Notes under the pieces: model-generated | What the model was told of the DNA's origin: nothing | The model's database searches: none | The model's input: the letters and a program-made list of their open reading frames with translations, nothing else | Translations under genes and position numbers: made by a program | From: Proteles cristata cristata | Taxonomy: Eukaryota; Chordata; Mammalia; Carnivora; Hyaenidae | DNA: 64,000 nucleotides | Assembly (NCBI GenBank): GCA_017311185.1 | Contig: JAESUZ010005462.1 | Coordinates: 1,054,001 to 1,118,000 of the forward strand | Reading direction: 5' to 3' | Shown: positions 34,865 to 45,517 of the stretch, piece after piece | Layout of the letters: the number at the start of each line of letters is the position of its first letter | How positions within the stretch are numbered: position 1 is the first letter of the stretch

Positions 34865-37800
34865 ATCTTTTTTTTTTTTTTTTACAAATAGTTTATTGTC
34901 AAATTAGTTTCCACATAACACTCAGTGCTCATCCCCATAAGTGTCCTCCTCCATGCCCATCCCCCCTCCCCCCCACATCCATCAGTCCTCAGTTTTTGTC
35001 AGCATTCAAGAGTCTCTCATGGTTTGCCTCTCTCCCTTTCCCCCACCATTTCCGCCCTTCTTCTCCCCCTTGGTCCTCCGTCAAGTTCCTCCTAATCCTC
35101 CTATACGTGCAAACATATGATATTTGTCCTTCTCTGCCTGACTTATTTCGCTCACCATAACACCCTCAAGGTCCGTCCATGTCGCTACACATGGCCAGAT
35201 TTCACTGTTTCTCATTGCCATGTAGTATTCCATGGTATAGATAAACCACATCTTCTTGAGCCATTCATCTGTTGATGGACACTTAGGCTCCTTCCATGTT
35301 TTAGCTATTGTGGAGAGTACTGCTATGAACATTGGGGTACATGTGCTCCTATGCCTCAGCATTTCTGTATCCCTTGGGTAAATTCCTAGCAGTGCTATTG
35401 CTGGGTCATAGGGGAGTTCTATTGTTAGTTTCCTGAGGAACCTCCACACTGTTTTCCAGAGGGGCTGTACCAGTTTACATTCCCACCAACAGTGTAGGAG
35501 GGTGCCCGTTTCTCCACATCCTCGCCAGCATCTAGAGTTCTCTGATTGGCTCATTTTAGCCACTCTGACTGGCGTGAGGTGGTATCTCAGTGTGGTTTTG
35601 ATTTGTATTTCCCTGATGAGGAGCGATGCTGAGCATCGTTTCATGTGTCTGTTGGCCATCTGGATGTCCTCTTTGGAGAAGTGTCTGTTCATATCTTCTG
35701 CCCATTTCTTCACTGGGTTGTTTGTTTTTCGGGCGTGTAGTTTGGTGAGTTCCTTATATATTCTGAATATTAACCCTTTATCTGATATGTCATTTGCAAC
35801 TATCTTTTCCCATTCCGTTGGTTGCCTATTAATTTTCTGGGTTGTTTCCTTGGCTGTGCAGAAGATTTTAATCTTGATGAGGTCCCAATCATTTATTTTG
35901 GCTCTTGATTCCCTTGCTTTTGGGGATGTGTCAAGTAAGAAGTTGCTGCGGTGGAGGTCAAGGAGGCTGTTTCCTGCTTTCTCCTCTAGGGTGTTGATAG
36001 TTTCCTGTCTCACGTTCAGGTCCTTTATCCATTTTGAGTTTATTTTTGTACATGGTGTGAGAAAATGATCTAGTTTCATTCTTCTGCATGTTGCTGTCCA
36101 GTTCTCCCAACACCATCTGTTAAAAAGGCTGTCTTTTTTCCATCGGATATTCTTTCCTGCTTTGTCAAAGATTAGTTGGCTGTATACTTTTGGGTCCACT
36201 TCTGAGTTCTCAATTCTGTTCCATTGGTCTATGTGTCTGTTTTTGTGCCTATACCATACAGTCTTGATGATGACAGCTTTGTAGTAGAGGCTAAAGTCTT
36301 GGATGGTGATCCCTCCCATTTTGGTTTTATTTTTCAGGATTACTTTGGCTATTCGGGGTCTTTTATGGTTCCATACAAATTTTTGGATAGTTTGTTCTAG
36401 TTTTGAGAAGTATGCTGGTGCAATTTTGATTGGAATTGCATTGAATGTGTAGAGTGCCTTAGGTAGTAATGACATCTTAACTATATTTATTCTTCCTATC
36501 CATGAGCATGGAATGTTTTTCCATTTCTTTGTGTCTTCTTCAATTTCCTTCATAAGTTTTCTATAGTTTTCATCATACAGATCTCTTGTATCCTTGGTTA
36601 GGTTTATTCCGAGGTATTTTATGGTTTTTTGTGCAATTGTGAATGGGAGCAGTTTCTTGATTTCTCTTTCTGTTGCTTCATTGTTGGTGTATAAAAATGC
36701 AACCGATTTCTGTACGTTGATTTTGTACCCTGCAACTTGGCTGAATTCTTGGATCAGTTCTAGTAGGCTTCTGGTGGAGTCTGTCGGGTTTTCGATGTAG
36801 AGTATCATGTCATCTGCGAAGAGTGAAAGTTTGACTTCCTCTTTGCCAATTCTGATGCCTTTGATTTCCTTTTGTTGTCTGATGGCTGATGCTAGGACTT
36901 CCATCAGTGTTAAACAACAGTGGTGAGAGTGGACATCCCTGTCGTGTTCCTGATCTCAGGGGGAAAGCTCTCAGTTTTTCCCCGTTGAGGATGATGTTCA
37001 CTGAAGGCTTCTCATAGATGGCTTTGATGATGTTTAAGTAGGTTCCTTCTATCCCAACTTTCTCGAGAGTCTTTATTAAGAAGGGATGCTGTATTTTGTC
37101 AAATGCTTTTTCTGCATCTATTGACAGGATCATATGGTTTTTATCTTTTCTTTTATTGATGTTATGTATCACATTGATTGTTTTGCGAATATTGAACCAG
37201 CCCTGTAACCCAGGAATGAATCCCACTTGATCTTGGTGGATGATTCTTTTATATGCTGCTGGATTCGATTTGCAAGGATCTTGTTGAGAATTTTTGCATC
37301 CGTATTCATCAAGGATATTGGCCTATAGTTCTCTTTTTTTGCTGGATCTCTGTCTGGCTTGGGAATCAGAGTGATGCTGGCTTCATAAAATGAGTCCGGG
37401 AGTTTTCCTTCGATTTCTATTTTTTGGAATAGCTTGAGAAGAATTGGGATTAATTCTGTTTTAAATGTCTGGTAGAATTCCCCAGAGAAGCCATCAGGTC
37501 CAGGGCTCTTATTTGTTGGGAGATTTTTGATTACTGATTCGATTTCTTCACTCATTATGGGTCTGTTCAGGTTTTCTATTTCTTCCCGTGTGAATTTTGG
37601 TAGTGAGTGTGTGTTTAGGAATTTGTCCATTTCTTCTAAGTTGTCCAATTTGTTGGCATATAATTTTTCATAGTATTCCCTGATAATTGCTTGTATTTCT
37701 GAGGGGTTGGTTGTAATAAGTCCTTTTTCATTCATAATTTTGTCTATTTGGGTGCTCTCTCTTTTCTTTTGGATAAGTCTGGCTAGAGGTTTGTCAATTT

Positions 37801-38362
37801 TGTTTACTTTTTCAAAAAACCAACTCTTGGTTTCATGGATCCGTTCAATTGTTTCTTTGGTCTCTATGTTGTTTATTTCTGCTCTAATTTTTACTATTTC
37901 TCTTCTTCTACTGGGTTTAGGGTGTTCTTGTTGCTCTGCCTCTAGTTCCTTTAGGTGAGCTGTTAGATTTTGGACTTGCGCTTTTTCTAATCTCTTGAAA
38001 TAGGCCTGGAGAGCAATGTACTTTCCTCTTAGCACTGCCTTTGCCGCATCCCATAGATTTTGAATTGTTGTGTTTTCATTTTCATTTGTTTCCATATATT
38101 TTTTAATTTCATCTCTAATTGCCTGATTGGCCCATTCATTCTTTAGAAGGGTGTTCTTTAACCTCCATGTTTTTGGAAGTTTTCCAGACTTCTTCCTGTA
38201 ACTGATTTCAAGTTTCAAAGCATTGTGATCTGACAGTGTGCATGGTATGATCTGTATTCTTTTGAATTTATTGAGGGCTGCTTTATGTCCCAGTATGTGA
38301 TCTATCTTGGAGAATGTGCCATGCGCACTTGAGAGGAAAGTAAATTCCCTGGCCTCAGGATG
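34865..38362 (-). mobile_element. Young 5'-truncated L1 (3.5 kb, minus)
   Basis: Poly(T) start, 3'UTR, then about 3.3 kb of ORF2 ending inside the endonuclease domain. Perfect 14-bp TSDs TCAGAATGCTTTCT (34851-34864 and 38363-38376). The ORF2 carries only two visible frameshifts, so this is the best preserved mobile element in the window. It lacks 5'UTR, ORF1 and the N-terminal endonuclease, so it is not autonomous. Confidence 0.96.
35081..38362 (-). pseudogene. L1 ORF2 (endonuclease C-term, RT, C-terminal domain), two frameshifts
   Basis: ORF2p normally nicks DNA and reverse-transcribes L1 RNA. Reading right to left, the frame enters at about 38362 within the endonuclease and stays open past the 349-codon stretch ending at 37169. 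That stretch carries the [13 protein letters not shown] and [20 protein letters not shown] motifs of RT. A one-base loss in an A run near 37250 shifts to the frame at 36810-37226 ([24 protein letters not shown]). A two-base loss near 36903 shifts to a 607-codon frame at 35081-36904. In that frame the catalytic FADD is at residues 29-32 and the CX3CX7HX4C motif at about 459-476. The N-terminal endonuclease is absent. Confidence 0.95.
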
Positions 38363-38376
38363 TCAGAATGCTTTCT

Positions 38377-39193
38377 TCTGATGCTCTGCTCTCATTCCCC
38401 TCCTCCAGGCTCTGGGTTTTGGTAACCAGTGATCTTTCTGTCATTTGAGTTGTAATTTTTATAACATTTTATAATATGGTATTATGCTGTACTTAATCTT
38501 CTGGGTTTGGCCTGCTGTCATTTAGCATATTGCTCTTGAAATTTATCATACTTCATGAAACATTGCTGCATGTATCAATAGTTTGCTCTGCTTTGTTGCT
38601 GAGTCGTATTGTATTGCATGTGTGTATACAGTTTTTTTAATCCATTCACCAGTACAAGAACATTCGAGTTCTTGAGGAATAGATAGAAGAAAAAAAAAAG
38701 GAAAGAAAAGAAAAAAAGGAAAAAAGAACATTTGAGATGTTTCCAGTTTTTGACTAGTTGAATAAAGTTGCCATATACATCACTGGGTGGTCATATGTCT
38801 TCCTTCCTCTTGACTAAACGTTTAGAAGTGAAATTTCTGAGTCACGTGGTAAGTGTATTTTTAACCATATAAGAAACTGATAAACTATTTTCCAGAATAG
38901 ATGCATCATTTTACATTATCACCAGCAGTATGTACAAGTTCGAGTAGTTTGACATCCTTGTCAATACTCGGCTCTGTCAGTCTAAATAATTTAGTTATTT
39001 TATGAGTATGTTGTTCTAATTGACCGTGGTTTTAATTTGTATGCCTCTAATGATTTTAAGTATCTTATTTGCCATCCCTACGTTATCTTTGCCCAGTTTT
39101 AAAAAATAGGTTTATTTACCGTTTTATTGGACTTGTTAGAGTTCTTTATATATTCTGGATACAGTCTCTTTTCAGATAAATGACTTGCAAATA
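38377..39193 (-). mobile_element. Old L1 (minus), right part
   Basis: Resumes the old L1 3'UTR and ORF2 C-terminal end (CATTTTACATTATCACCAGC, TTTATATATTCTGGATAC). Ancient and diverged. It contains a tiny A-rich insertion at 38669-38723 and is cut by a DNA transposon at 39194. Confidence 0.75.
38669..38723 (+). mobile_element. Tiny A-tailed retro-insertion
   Basis: About 18 bases of unknown origin followed by a 37-base A/G-rich tail. It is bounded by 13-bp direct repeats AAGAACATTYGAG (38656-38668 and 38724-38736) with one mismatch, as expected for an extremely truncated L1-mediated insertion. Confidence 0.6.
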
Positions 39194-40182
39194 CAGTTGA
39201 TCCCCATCATTTGTGAATTTCATATTTGTGAAATCGCACACTCACCAAATTTTCTTGTAACCTTAAAATAAACACCTGCAGTGTTGGTGGTCATTTACAG
39301 GCATACCCATAGTTGTGATAAATTTGAGTTGCTCAATGTGCACATTCCCATCTGAAGTTGAACCTTCTGGCATTCTTGTTTCAGCTCATAGTGTAAAAAA
39401 TGTCCTTCATAAGGTCTATTAAGTGCTATGTTTTTAAAATTTTTGTACTTTTTGTCGGTGATTTCACTATTTTAAAAGGACCCCCAAACATAGCATTGAA
39501 GTGATATCTTCAATGTTCAAGAAGGCTGTGATGTGGCTTATGGAGAAAATTTGTGTGCTAAGAGTGAGCTATAGCACTTTTAGTCCTGTGTTCAAATGTT
39601 AATGAACCAACAATACAGTATGTCCAGAAAAAGGAAGAGAAAATTTACCATTCTGTACAAGAGGCTACTCTGGACAGTGCTAAAGTAACATCTACAGTGC
39701 GTGATAGAGCTATGGAAAATATGGAAGAGTGGCTAAATCTGTGGATTCATGAGATGATGACTGATGAAAAAAATCATAGAAGGCATTGTTGTGAGGAAAA
39801 GCAAAGAGATTTATGGCTAGGAAAATGTTAAACCCTTCTAAGCTAATGCAGGCTAACTTGCATATTTCAAAAGATGATATGTTGTGAAAACATTAAACTT
39901 GCAGGAGGCTCTGGAAGAATTTCCAAAACATCTGCTAAGCATTATACAGGAGAGGTGTTAGGTGGAAGAACAGGTTTTCAGTGCTGATGAAACAGGCTTC
40001 TTTTGCAAGAATGTTGGCAAATGGACCTATGTAAGACAAGTGGGGTTTTGATTGACAGAACTGTGAATGGAAGCTCCCAGGAACCCAACCTTGTGCTTCC
40101 CTAGGAGTAGTGTTCTGGTATTCTCTAATTCCATACCTGCGCTGACTTCACAGAGCATGACTACTGTGAGTAATGAGAACTG
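39194..40182 (+). mobile_element. Tigger/pogo DNA transposon with transposase relic
   Basis: Starts CAGTTGATCC after a TA and ends with a decayed inverted copy (AGAACTG at 40176-40182). The interior holds a plus-strand transposase relic. Around 39620 is a basic MSRKRKRKF-like start, and near 39975 a VFSADETGFF motif typical of the pogo/CENP-B DDE domain. Frames are interrupted by stops. Non-functional; the Tigger subfamily is not assigned. Confidence 0.8.
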
Positions 40183-40400
40183 ACTACTTATGATTCCTGC
40201 TGTGTGGGCTCCACTATTTGTAGTTGCTTCAGTGCCCTCTTTTTTTTTTTCTCCATCTGATCACTGAGATTCATCCTTAAACCTCTTTACCAGTTTCCCC
40301 AGGAAGTGTCTCTGGACTCCAACCCAGGGTGACTGAGATAGTCCTCTTCTAAGCTTGTTAAAATACTGTGCATATACCTCTATCTCAGCAATGCAGACTT
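40183..40400. other. Unassigned intergenic DNA
   Basis: Nothing recognised. Confidence 0.4.
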
Positions 40401-40450
40401 TCATACATGTGTTTCCCCAACCAGTCTCTAAGCTGCTTGAGGGCAAGTTC
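40401..40450 (+). mobile_element. L2 LINE 3' end, first part
   Basis: CTAAGCTGCTTGAGGGCAAG is an L2 3' signature. It is separated from the final part at 40975 by a microsatellite cluster and a SINE. Confidence 0.6.
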
Positions 40451-40680
40451 CTCCCTCCCTCCCTCTCTTCCTTCCTTCCTTCCTTCCTTCCTTCCTTCCT
40501 TTTTTCCTTCTTTCTTTCTTCCTTCCTTCCATAACCCCTCCTTCCTTTTTATTCCTTCATCCATCCATCCATCCAACCATGCATACATGCATGCATCCAT
40601 CCATCCATCTATTCCTCTACACCCCCCCTCCCACATAAATGTATGTATATATATTTGTATATGTGTATACATACAAATAT
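40450..40680. repeat. Compound microsatellite (CCTT)n, (CATC)n, (TG/TA)n
   Basis: Tandem tetranucleotide runs: CCTTCCTT near 40468-40530, CATCCATC near 40557-40610, then alternating purine/pyrimidine ATGTATATATAT. The long open frames here on both strands (40368-40910, 40385-40708) are artefacts of the repeats. Confidence 0.92.
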
Positions 40681-40740
40681 TTTTTTGGGGGGTGGCAAAG
40701 CCCAACACTCAAAGATATTTCTTAGGTTGCACTTCTATTA

Positions 40741-40953
40741 TCTATTTATTTATTTTAAATATTTATTTAATTTTGAGAGAGAGAGAGAGATTGTGCATGC
40801 AGGGGAGGAGCAGGGAGAGAGAGGGAGACAGAGGATCTAAAAGCAATCTCATTGCAGGCATTGAGTCTGATATGGGGCTCAAACTCATGAACAGTGAGAT
40901 CATGACCTGAGCTGAAGTTGGATGCTCAATCGACTGGGCCACCCAGGCACCAC
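40741..40953 (-). mobile_element. SINEC (minus)
   Basis: Reversed A-rich tail (ATTTATTTAATTTTGAGAGA), purine-rich body, and reversed head GGGCCACCCAGGCACC. The TSD is not clear. Confidence 0.93.
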
Positions 40954-40974
40954 TGTTTTATTTTTTAAGCTAAT

Positions 40975-41090
40975 ATACAGTACACACCACATTTGATTGA
41001 TTCTGTAATTATTTACGTGTTCTGGTACTTAGCATAGTATCTGGCCCATAGACAGAAGCAGTAAATATTTGTTAAAGAAAAAGCATAAAT
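40975..41090 (+). mobile_element. L2 LINE 3' terminus
   Basis: TAGCATAGTATCTGGCCCATAG followed by GTAAATATTTGTTAAAG matches the L2 terminal signature. Confidence 0.6.
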
Positions 41091-41403
41091 GTTAACAATA
41101 TTCATTCTACCAAACAGGTTTTTTGAGCCATAAATTTTTAATAAGTAGATAAAATAGTTTGAAATTAACATATTAAATTAACAGTTTGTTTCCTTCAATA
41201 TTCTAAACAATTGCTTTGCCTTCTCTCTTTTTAATTTAAGCTATCTATAATAAAATTTTGCTGAGCAAAATAAACTTTAGCTTAGTCCAAAAGGAATAAT
41301 TAGCAACTTGGAACAAGTGGTCTGCATTAATGAGTTTTTACTATGCTCAGTATAATCCTAGAATTTTAGAACCAGAGAGATCTTATTCATACACGTGTTA
41401 ATT
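41091..41403. other. Unassigned AT-rich DNA
   Basis: Nothing recognised. Confidence 0.45.
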
Positions 41404-41416
41404 AGGCTTTTCCAGG

Positions 41417-41600
41417 GCGCCTGGGTGGCTCAGTTGTTGAGCATCTGACTCACCTCAGTTCATGATCTCATATTTCACGAGTTTGAGTCCCACATCAGGT
41501 GAGCTCATGGCCCACTTTGGGTAAAACATGAACCCCTGGTGAGCCCCACTTCTCTCTCTCATTACCCCTCATTCACTTGTGCTCTCTCGCTCTCTCTCTC

Positions 41601-41637
<37 letters not shown>
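41417..41637 (+). mobile_element. SINEC with A/TA tail
   Basis: Head GCGCCTGGGTGGCTCAG, (TC)n body, then a 16-base A run that passes into a (TA)n microsatellite (41616-41638). TSDs AGGCTYTTCCAGG (41404-41416 and 41638-41650). Confidence 0.95.
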
Positions 41638-41638
<1 letters not shown>

Positions 41639-41659
41639 GGCTCTTCCAGGTTAACTAAG

Positions 41660-43120
41660 GAGACAGGAGGGGAAAGAACATAGAAGAACATATGGGGCTG
41701 AGGGGGCCTGGAAGGCAGATCATTTGTGGGCAGCTCTGCTCTGGCCATCTGACAACAGCTGTGTGAGTCCACAGCCAGTTGTCTTTTGGAGATTGGACAT
41801 TTGCTCCTTCTGGAGCCAAGGCTGCTGTTATGAAGACTGGGCTACTCCAGACAACGCTTGGTCGTGGCTCGTCCTGACTCATTACTTCTGCTGCTATTCT
41901 CTTTGCTTGCCTTATGCTTCTGCCTAGAAAGCAAGTGCTGATGGTGTCTGCAGATCTTTGTAGGGGAAGAAAAACTTTTTACTCTACCTTCTTAGGCTTA
42001 GTAACTGGGCCCTGCAAACAAAACTGACAAAAGACAGGCTAACCAGAGAGAAGACATACAAGTTTTAGTTGATGTTAATATTTTAATTCTTATGTGTACA
42101 TGTGGTCTCACAGAAAAATCAATGAAAACCCATAGAAGCAATGAAGCCTGAGATCCGGCATACCATTTTAACAAAGAGCAAGAAATCTGTGGTCGGGGGG
42201 GGTCACAAGAAAAGGAAAAGAGTTTGGGCTTCTAGGGGTGGCAAATTGTAAGAAGGCAAATGTGTGTGTGTGTGGGAGGGACATTAATAAAAGATAACGA
42301 TTATTTCAGTAAGGTTTATTCATGCAGATTCAAGTTGACAGTTGCGTCCTCTTCCTGGTATGGGGGATGAAAAGGAGAAAGAAATTTATGCCCTGCCTTT
42401 GGGAGGGTAGAGAGTTTGCCTTGCATCTGCTGTTTCTCAATTGCCCTCAGCTCAAAACAATCCTTTGTCAAAGTGGTGTATTTTGGTTTTTTTTTTTTAA
42501 TGTCTATTTTTTGAGAGAGACACACAGAGTGTGAGTGGGGGAGGGGCAGAGAGAGAGGGAGACACAGAATTTGAAGCAGCTCCAGGCTCTGAGCTGCCAG
42601 CACAGAGCCCGACGTGGGGCTTGATCTCATGAGCCATGGGATCATGACCTGAGCTGAAGTTGGGCACTTAACTGACTGAGCCACCCAGGACCCAAAAGGT
42701 GTGTATTTTGGAATAGCATACTCTATTCCCCATCCTAAATTCAAATCCCCACAAAGAATTCATTTGTGTCAGCTAGTTACTCTCCTTCCTGCTGGGAAGA
42801 AATCTCATCCCATGCTACCTCCTAAGACCATTCCATAAATTAGTTGCCTTTGGGACCAACCCCTCTTTGTTGAACCAAGGCAAAGAGATGGCCTGTGGGT
42901 GTGGGATATCCTCAAGTCACACTACTGGGAGCTCCACGCTGAGTCAACAGAGGCAGACATTGAAGCCTAGGAAGTTAGGTTCTAGGTCATCACTGTGATC
43001 TAGGTCTCTGAAGGACATCATCTCCTTGATTTTGAGAAGATTTGCCTATTTGGCTAATTTCTTTGGATCTGCCCTAAATGTTTGGGTTAAGCTTGCAAAC
43101 ATTAACAGGCACCTCTCATT
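41660..43120. mobile_element. Probable LTR-retroelement-derived block
   Basis: About 42025-42070 (CTGACAAAAGACAGGCTAACC) and 42700-42745 (TGTATTTTGGAATAGCATACTC) correspond to blocks of the LTR-like repeat at 29240-29720. Flanking sequence may belong to the same element but was not recognised. No retroviral coding motif is visible. A SINE is inserted at 42487. Confidence 0.4.
42487..42694 (-). mobile_element. SINEC (minus)
   Basis: Poly(T) start, purine-rich body, reversed head GAGCCACCCAGG. TSDs around AAGTGGTGTATTTTGG (42471-42486) and AAGGTGTGTATTTTGG (42696-42711). Confidence 0.94.
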
Positions 43121-43563
43121 TTATTTCCTCCAGTTTCATTGATATATAATTGGCATATAACATATAAATTTAAGGTATACAATATAACAGTCAATATATG
43201 TATGTATTGCTAAATGATTACCACATTGAATTTAGTTAACATCCATCACCACGTGTAGTTAGAAATTTTTTTTTCTTGTGATGAGAACTTTAAAGATCTT
43301 CTCTTAGCAACTTTCAGATATACAGTATAGTATTGTTAACTATAGTCACCATGCTGTGCATTTTATCTCCAGAAATCATTTATGTGATAACTGGAAGTTT
43401 GTACCTTTTGACCAGTTTCACCCATTTCTACCACTGCTCAACATTCCCCCATTCTGTTAGCCACCAATCTGTTCTCTCTTTCTAGGAGTTTGGTTTTCTA
43501 TATTCCACATATAAGTGAGATCATACACTATTTGATTTCTATAGGACTTATTTGTCTGACATA
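43121..43563 (-). mobile_element. Old L1 3' end (minus), left part
   Basis: Reversed 3'UTR of an old L1 (GATATATAATTGGCATATAAC, GTTAACTATAGTCACCATGC, CACATATAAGTGAGATCATAC). It is interrupted at a TA by the element at 43564. Confidence 0.85.
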
Positions 43564-44409
43564 CAGTAAAACCTTGGAGTGCAAATAACTTGCTCTGTGA
43601 GTGTTCTGCAAGACAAACATTTCTAATAAATTTTAACGTGATAAATGAGTAATGTCAGGCAATATGAGTAGTATGTGATGCAAAAGGTCACATGATCACA
43701 ACTGAGCCAATGGTTTCTCTCTCTATCCCTCACTATGGGATTGTGGGTGATTGTCTCCCATGTTCAGATGCTTGGTCTCAGGCCACAGTGTTTCTTAGCA
43801 ATCAGTGATTTTTCAGAACATTGGGAGGTGCCCACAACTGACACTAGTGTATTTTTGGTCTCTTCAGAGCAGCTATGGACAGTCCCTTGCTTTTCCATTC
43901 AAGAGTAAGCTTAGGAATGCTTTGCTTCATTCTAGATCAGGCTGCCTGTGGATATAGACCTTTTCCTCCATTGCCTTACTGACAGTTACACTAAATAAAG
44001 TATATGACAAGAATATATTAATACTGTACTGTAGTCAACTTCCATGCGAGTGTATACAATGGCCCCCATGCAGAAAAAGATTCCATTGAGCCAATAGATA
44101 GCAGTGATTCCATATAGTGAAAGTTGTCCTACACTGTAACCCTCTTTTTCCTTTTCTCCCTCACACTAGCCACAAATGTTTTCAAAGGTAAGTGCAGGTT
44201 AATTTGTTTTTCTTTATAGTTTGTATTGTCTTTATTATTTTATATTATGTTACAATAATGTAATCATTTTATATGTATATTTTTGGTTGTGGAACAAATC
44301 ATCTGAGTTTTCATTATTTCTTGTGGGGAAATTCTCTTTGATATTTAAGTGGTTCAGATTACAAGCATGTGTCCAGAATAAATTATGCTCACAAACCAAG
44401 GTTTTACTG
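43564..44409. mobile_element. Tigger-type DNA transposon with perfect 14-bp TIRs
   Basis: Starts CAGTAAAACCTTGG and ends CCAAGGTTTTACTG, perfect inverted copies. It is flanked on both sides by TA, the Tc1/mariner-superfamily target duplication (43562-43563 and 44410-44411). Length 846 bp. No transposase motif is recognisable, so it is probably an internally deleted, non-autonomous derivative. It sits inside the old L1, which continues directly on the far side. Confidence 0.88.
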
Positions 44410-44411
44410 TA

Positions 44412-44559
44412 TTTCACTTAGAAAAATGTCCTCAAGTTTCATCCATGTTGCTGCACGTGGCAGGATTTCCTTCTTTTTTATGGATGAATAATAGAAGTAT
44501 AAATGAATGAATAAAAAATATACAATATAATATAATATAAATATACATTTTCTTTTCTC
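44412..44559 (-). mobile_element. Old L1 (minus), middle part
   Basis: Continues the split L1 (TCCATGTTGCTGCACGTGGC), followed by AT-rich sequence at 44490-44545. Confidence 0.8.
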
Positions 44560-44762
44560 ATTCATTCTTTTTAAAAAAATGTTTATTTTTGACAGAGAGA
44601 GAGAGCAGGGGAGGGGCAGAGAAAAGAGGGAGGAGCAGAGGAAGAGTGGAACAGAGGATCTTAAACAGGGTTTGTGCCAACAGCAGAGAGCCCGATGCAG
44701 TGCTCAAACTCCTAAACTGTGACATCATGACTTGACCCAAAGTCAAATGCTCCAGTTGCCCC
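44560..44762 (-). mobile_element. SINEC (minus), first of a pair
   Basis: Reversed SINE, diverged. Its head region has decayed to TCCAGTTGCCCCC. The TCATTCATTCTTT flank recurs after the second SINE, so the pair lies within one target site. Confidence 0.85.
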
Positions 44763-44765
44763 CAT

Positions 44766-44948
44766 TCTTTTTTTTTTTAACTTTATTTATTTTAAGAGGG
44801 AAAGAGAAATCTGGGAAGGGTCAGAGAGAGTCCCAAGCAGACTCCTCACTGTCGAACAGAGCCCAACATTGGGCTCAAACCCATCAATCATTAGATCATG
44901 ACCTGAGCCAAAATCAAGAGTAGGACACTTAACAACCCAGATGTCCCC
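44766..44948 (-). mobile_element. SINEC (minus), second of a pair
   Basis: Poly(T) start and reversed SINE body; head decayed to CAACCCAGATGTCCC. CATTCTTT before it and TCATTCATTCTTT after it fit stepwise insertion at one A/T-rich site. Confidence 0.85.
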
Positions 44949-45517
44949 TCATTCATTCTTTGATGGCCAGTTAGTTTGCTCTCATGTCTTGCTATTGTAA
45001 ATAATGCTGGAATGAACATGGAAGTGCATATATCTTTTTGAAACAGTGATTTCATTTCCTTTGCATAGATTCCCTGAAGTGGAATTGCTGGATCATATGC
45101 TAGTTCTATTTTTAATTGTATGAGGAACCTCCATACTATTTTCCATCGTGACTGCACCAACTTACATTCCCACCAACAGTGCACATGTGTTCCCTTTTCT
45201 CCACGTTCTCGCCAGCATTTGTTGTCTCTTTCTTTTTTGGTAATAGCCATTCTAACAAGTGTGACGTGATATCTCATAGTTCTGATTTGCATTTCCTGAT
45301 GATGAGTGATGTTGAGCATCTTTTACCTGTTGGCCATTTGAATATGATTTCTTTTTTTAAAGTCTATTCATTTCCTTTGCTCATTCTTAATTGGATGGTT
45401 ATATTGTTATTGCATTGTATATGCTCTTCATAAATTTTGGATATTAACCTCTTATTAGATATGTAATTTTCAAATATTCTCTTTTATTTTGGAAGTTACC
45501 TTTTCATTGTATTGATC
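44949..45517 (-). mobile_element. Old L1 ORF2 end (minus), right part
   Basis: Reversed ORF2 C-terminal region, including the Cys-rich segment. The frame 44891-45319 reads [21 protein letters not shown] before running into SINE sequence. Ends near 45517. Confidence 0.85.

Noticed and set aside
35502..36068. 188-codon plus-strand frame
   Set aside because: Antisense shadow of the well-supported L1 ORF2 on the minus strand.
40368..40910. 180-codon plus frame and opposing 107-codon minus frame
   Set aside because: Both run through the (CCTT)n/(CATC)n microsatellite and the SINE. Tandem repeats keep frames open without selection.
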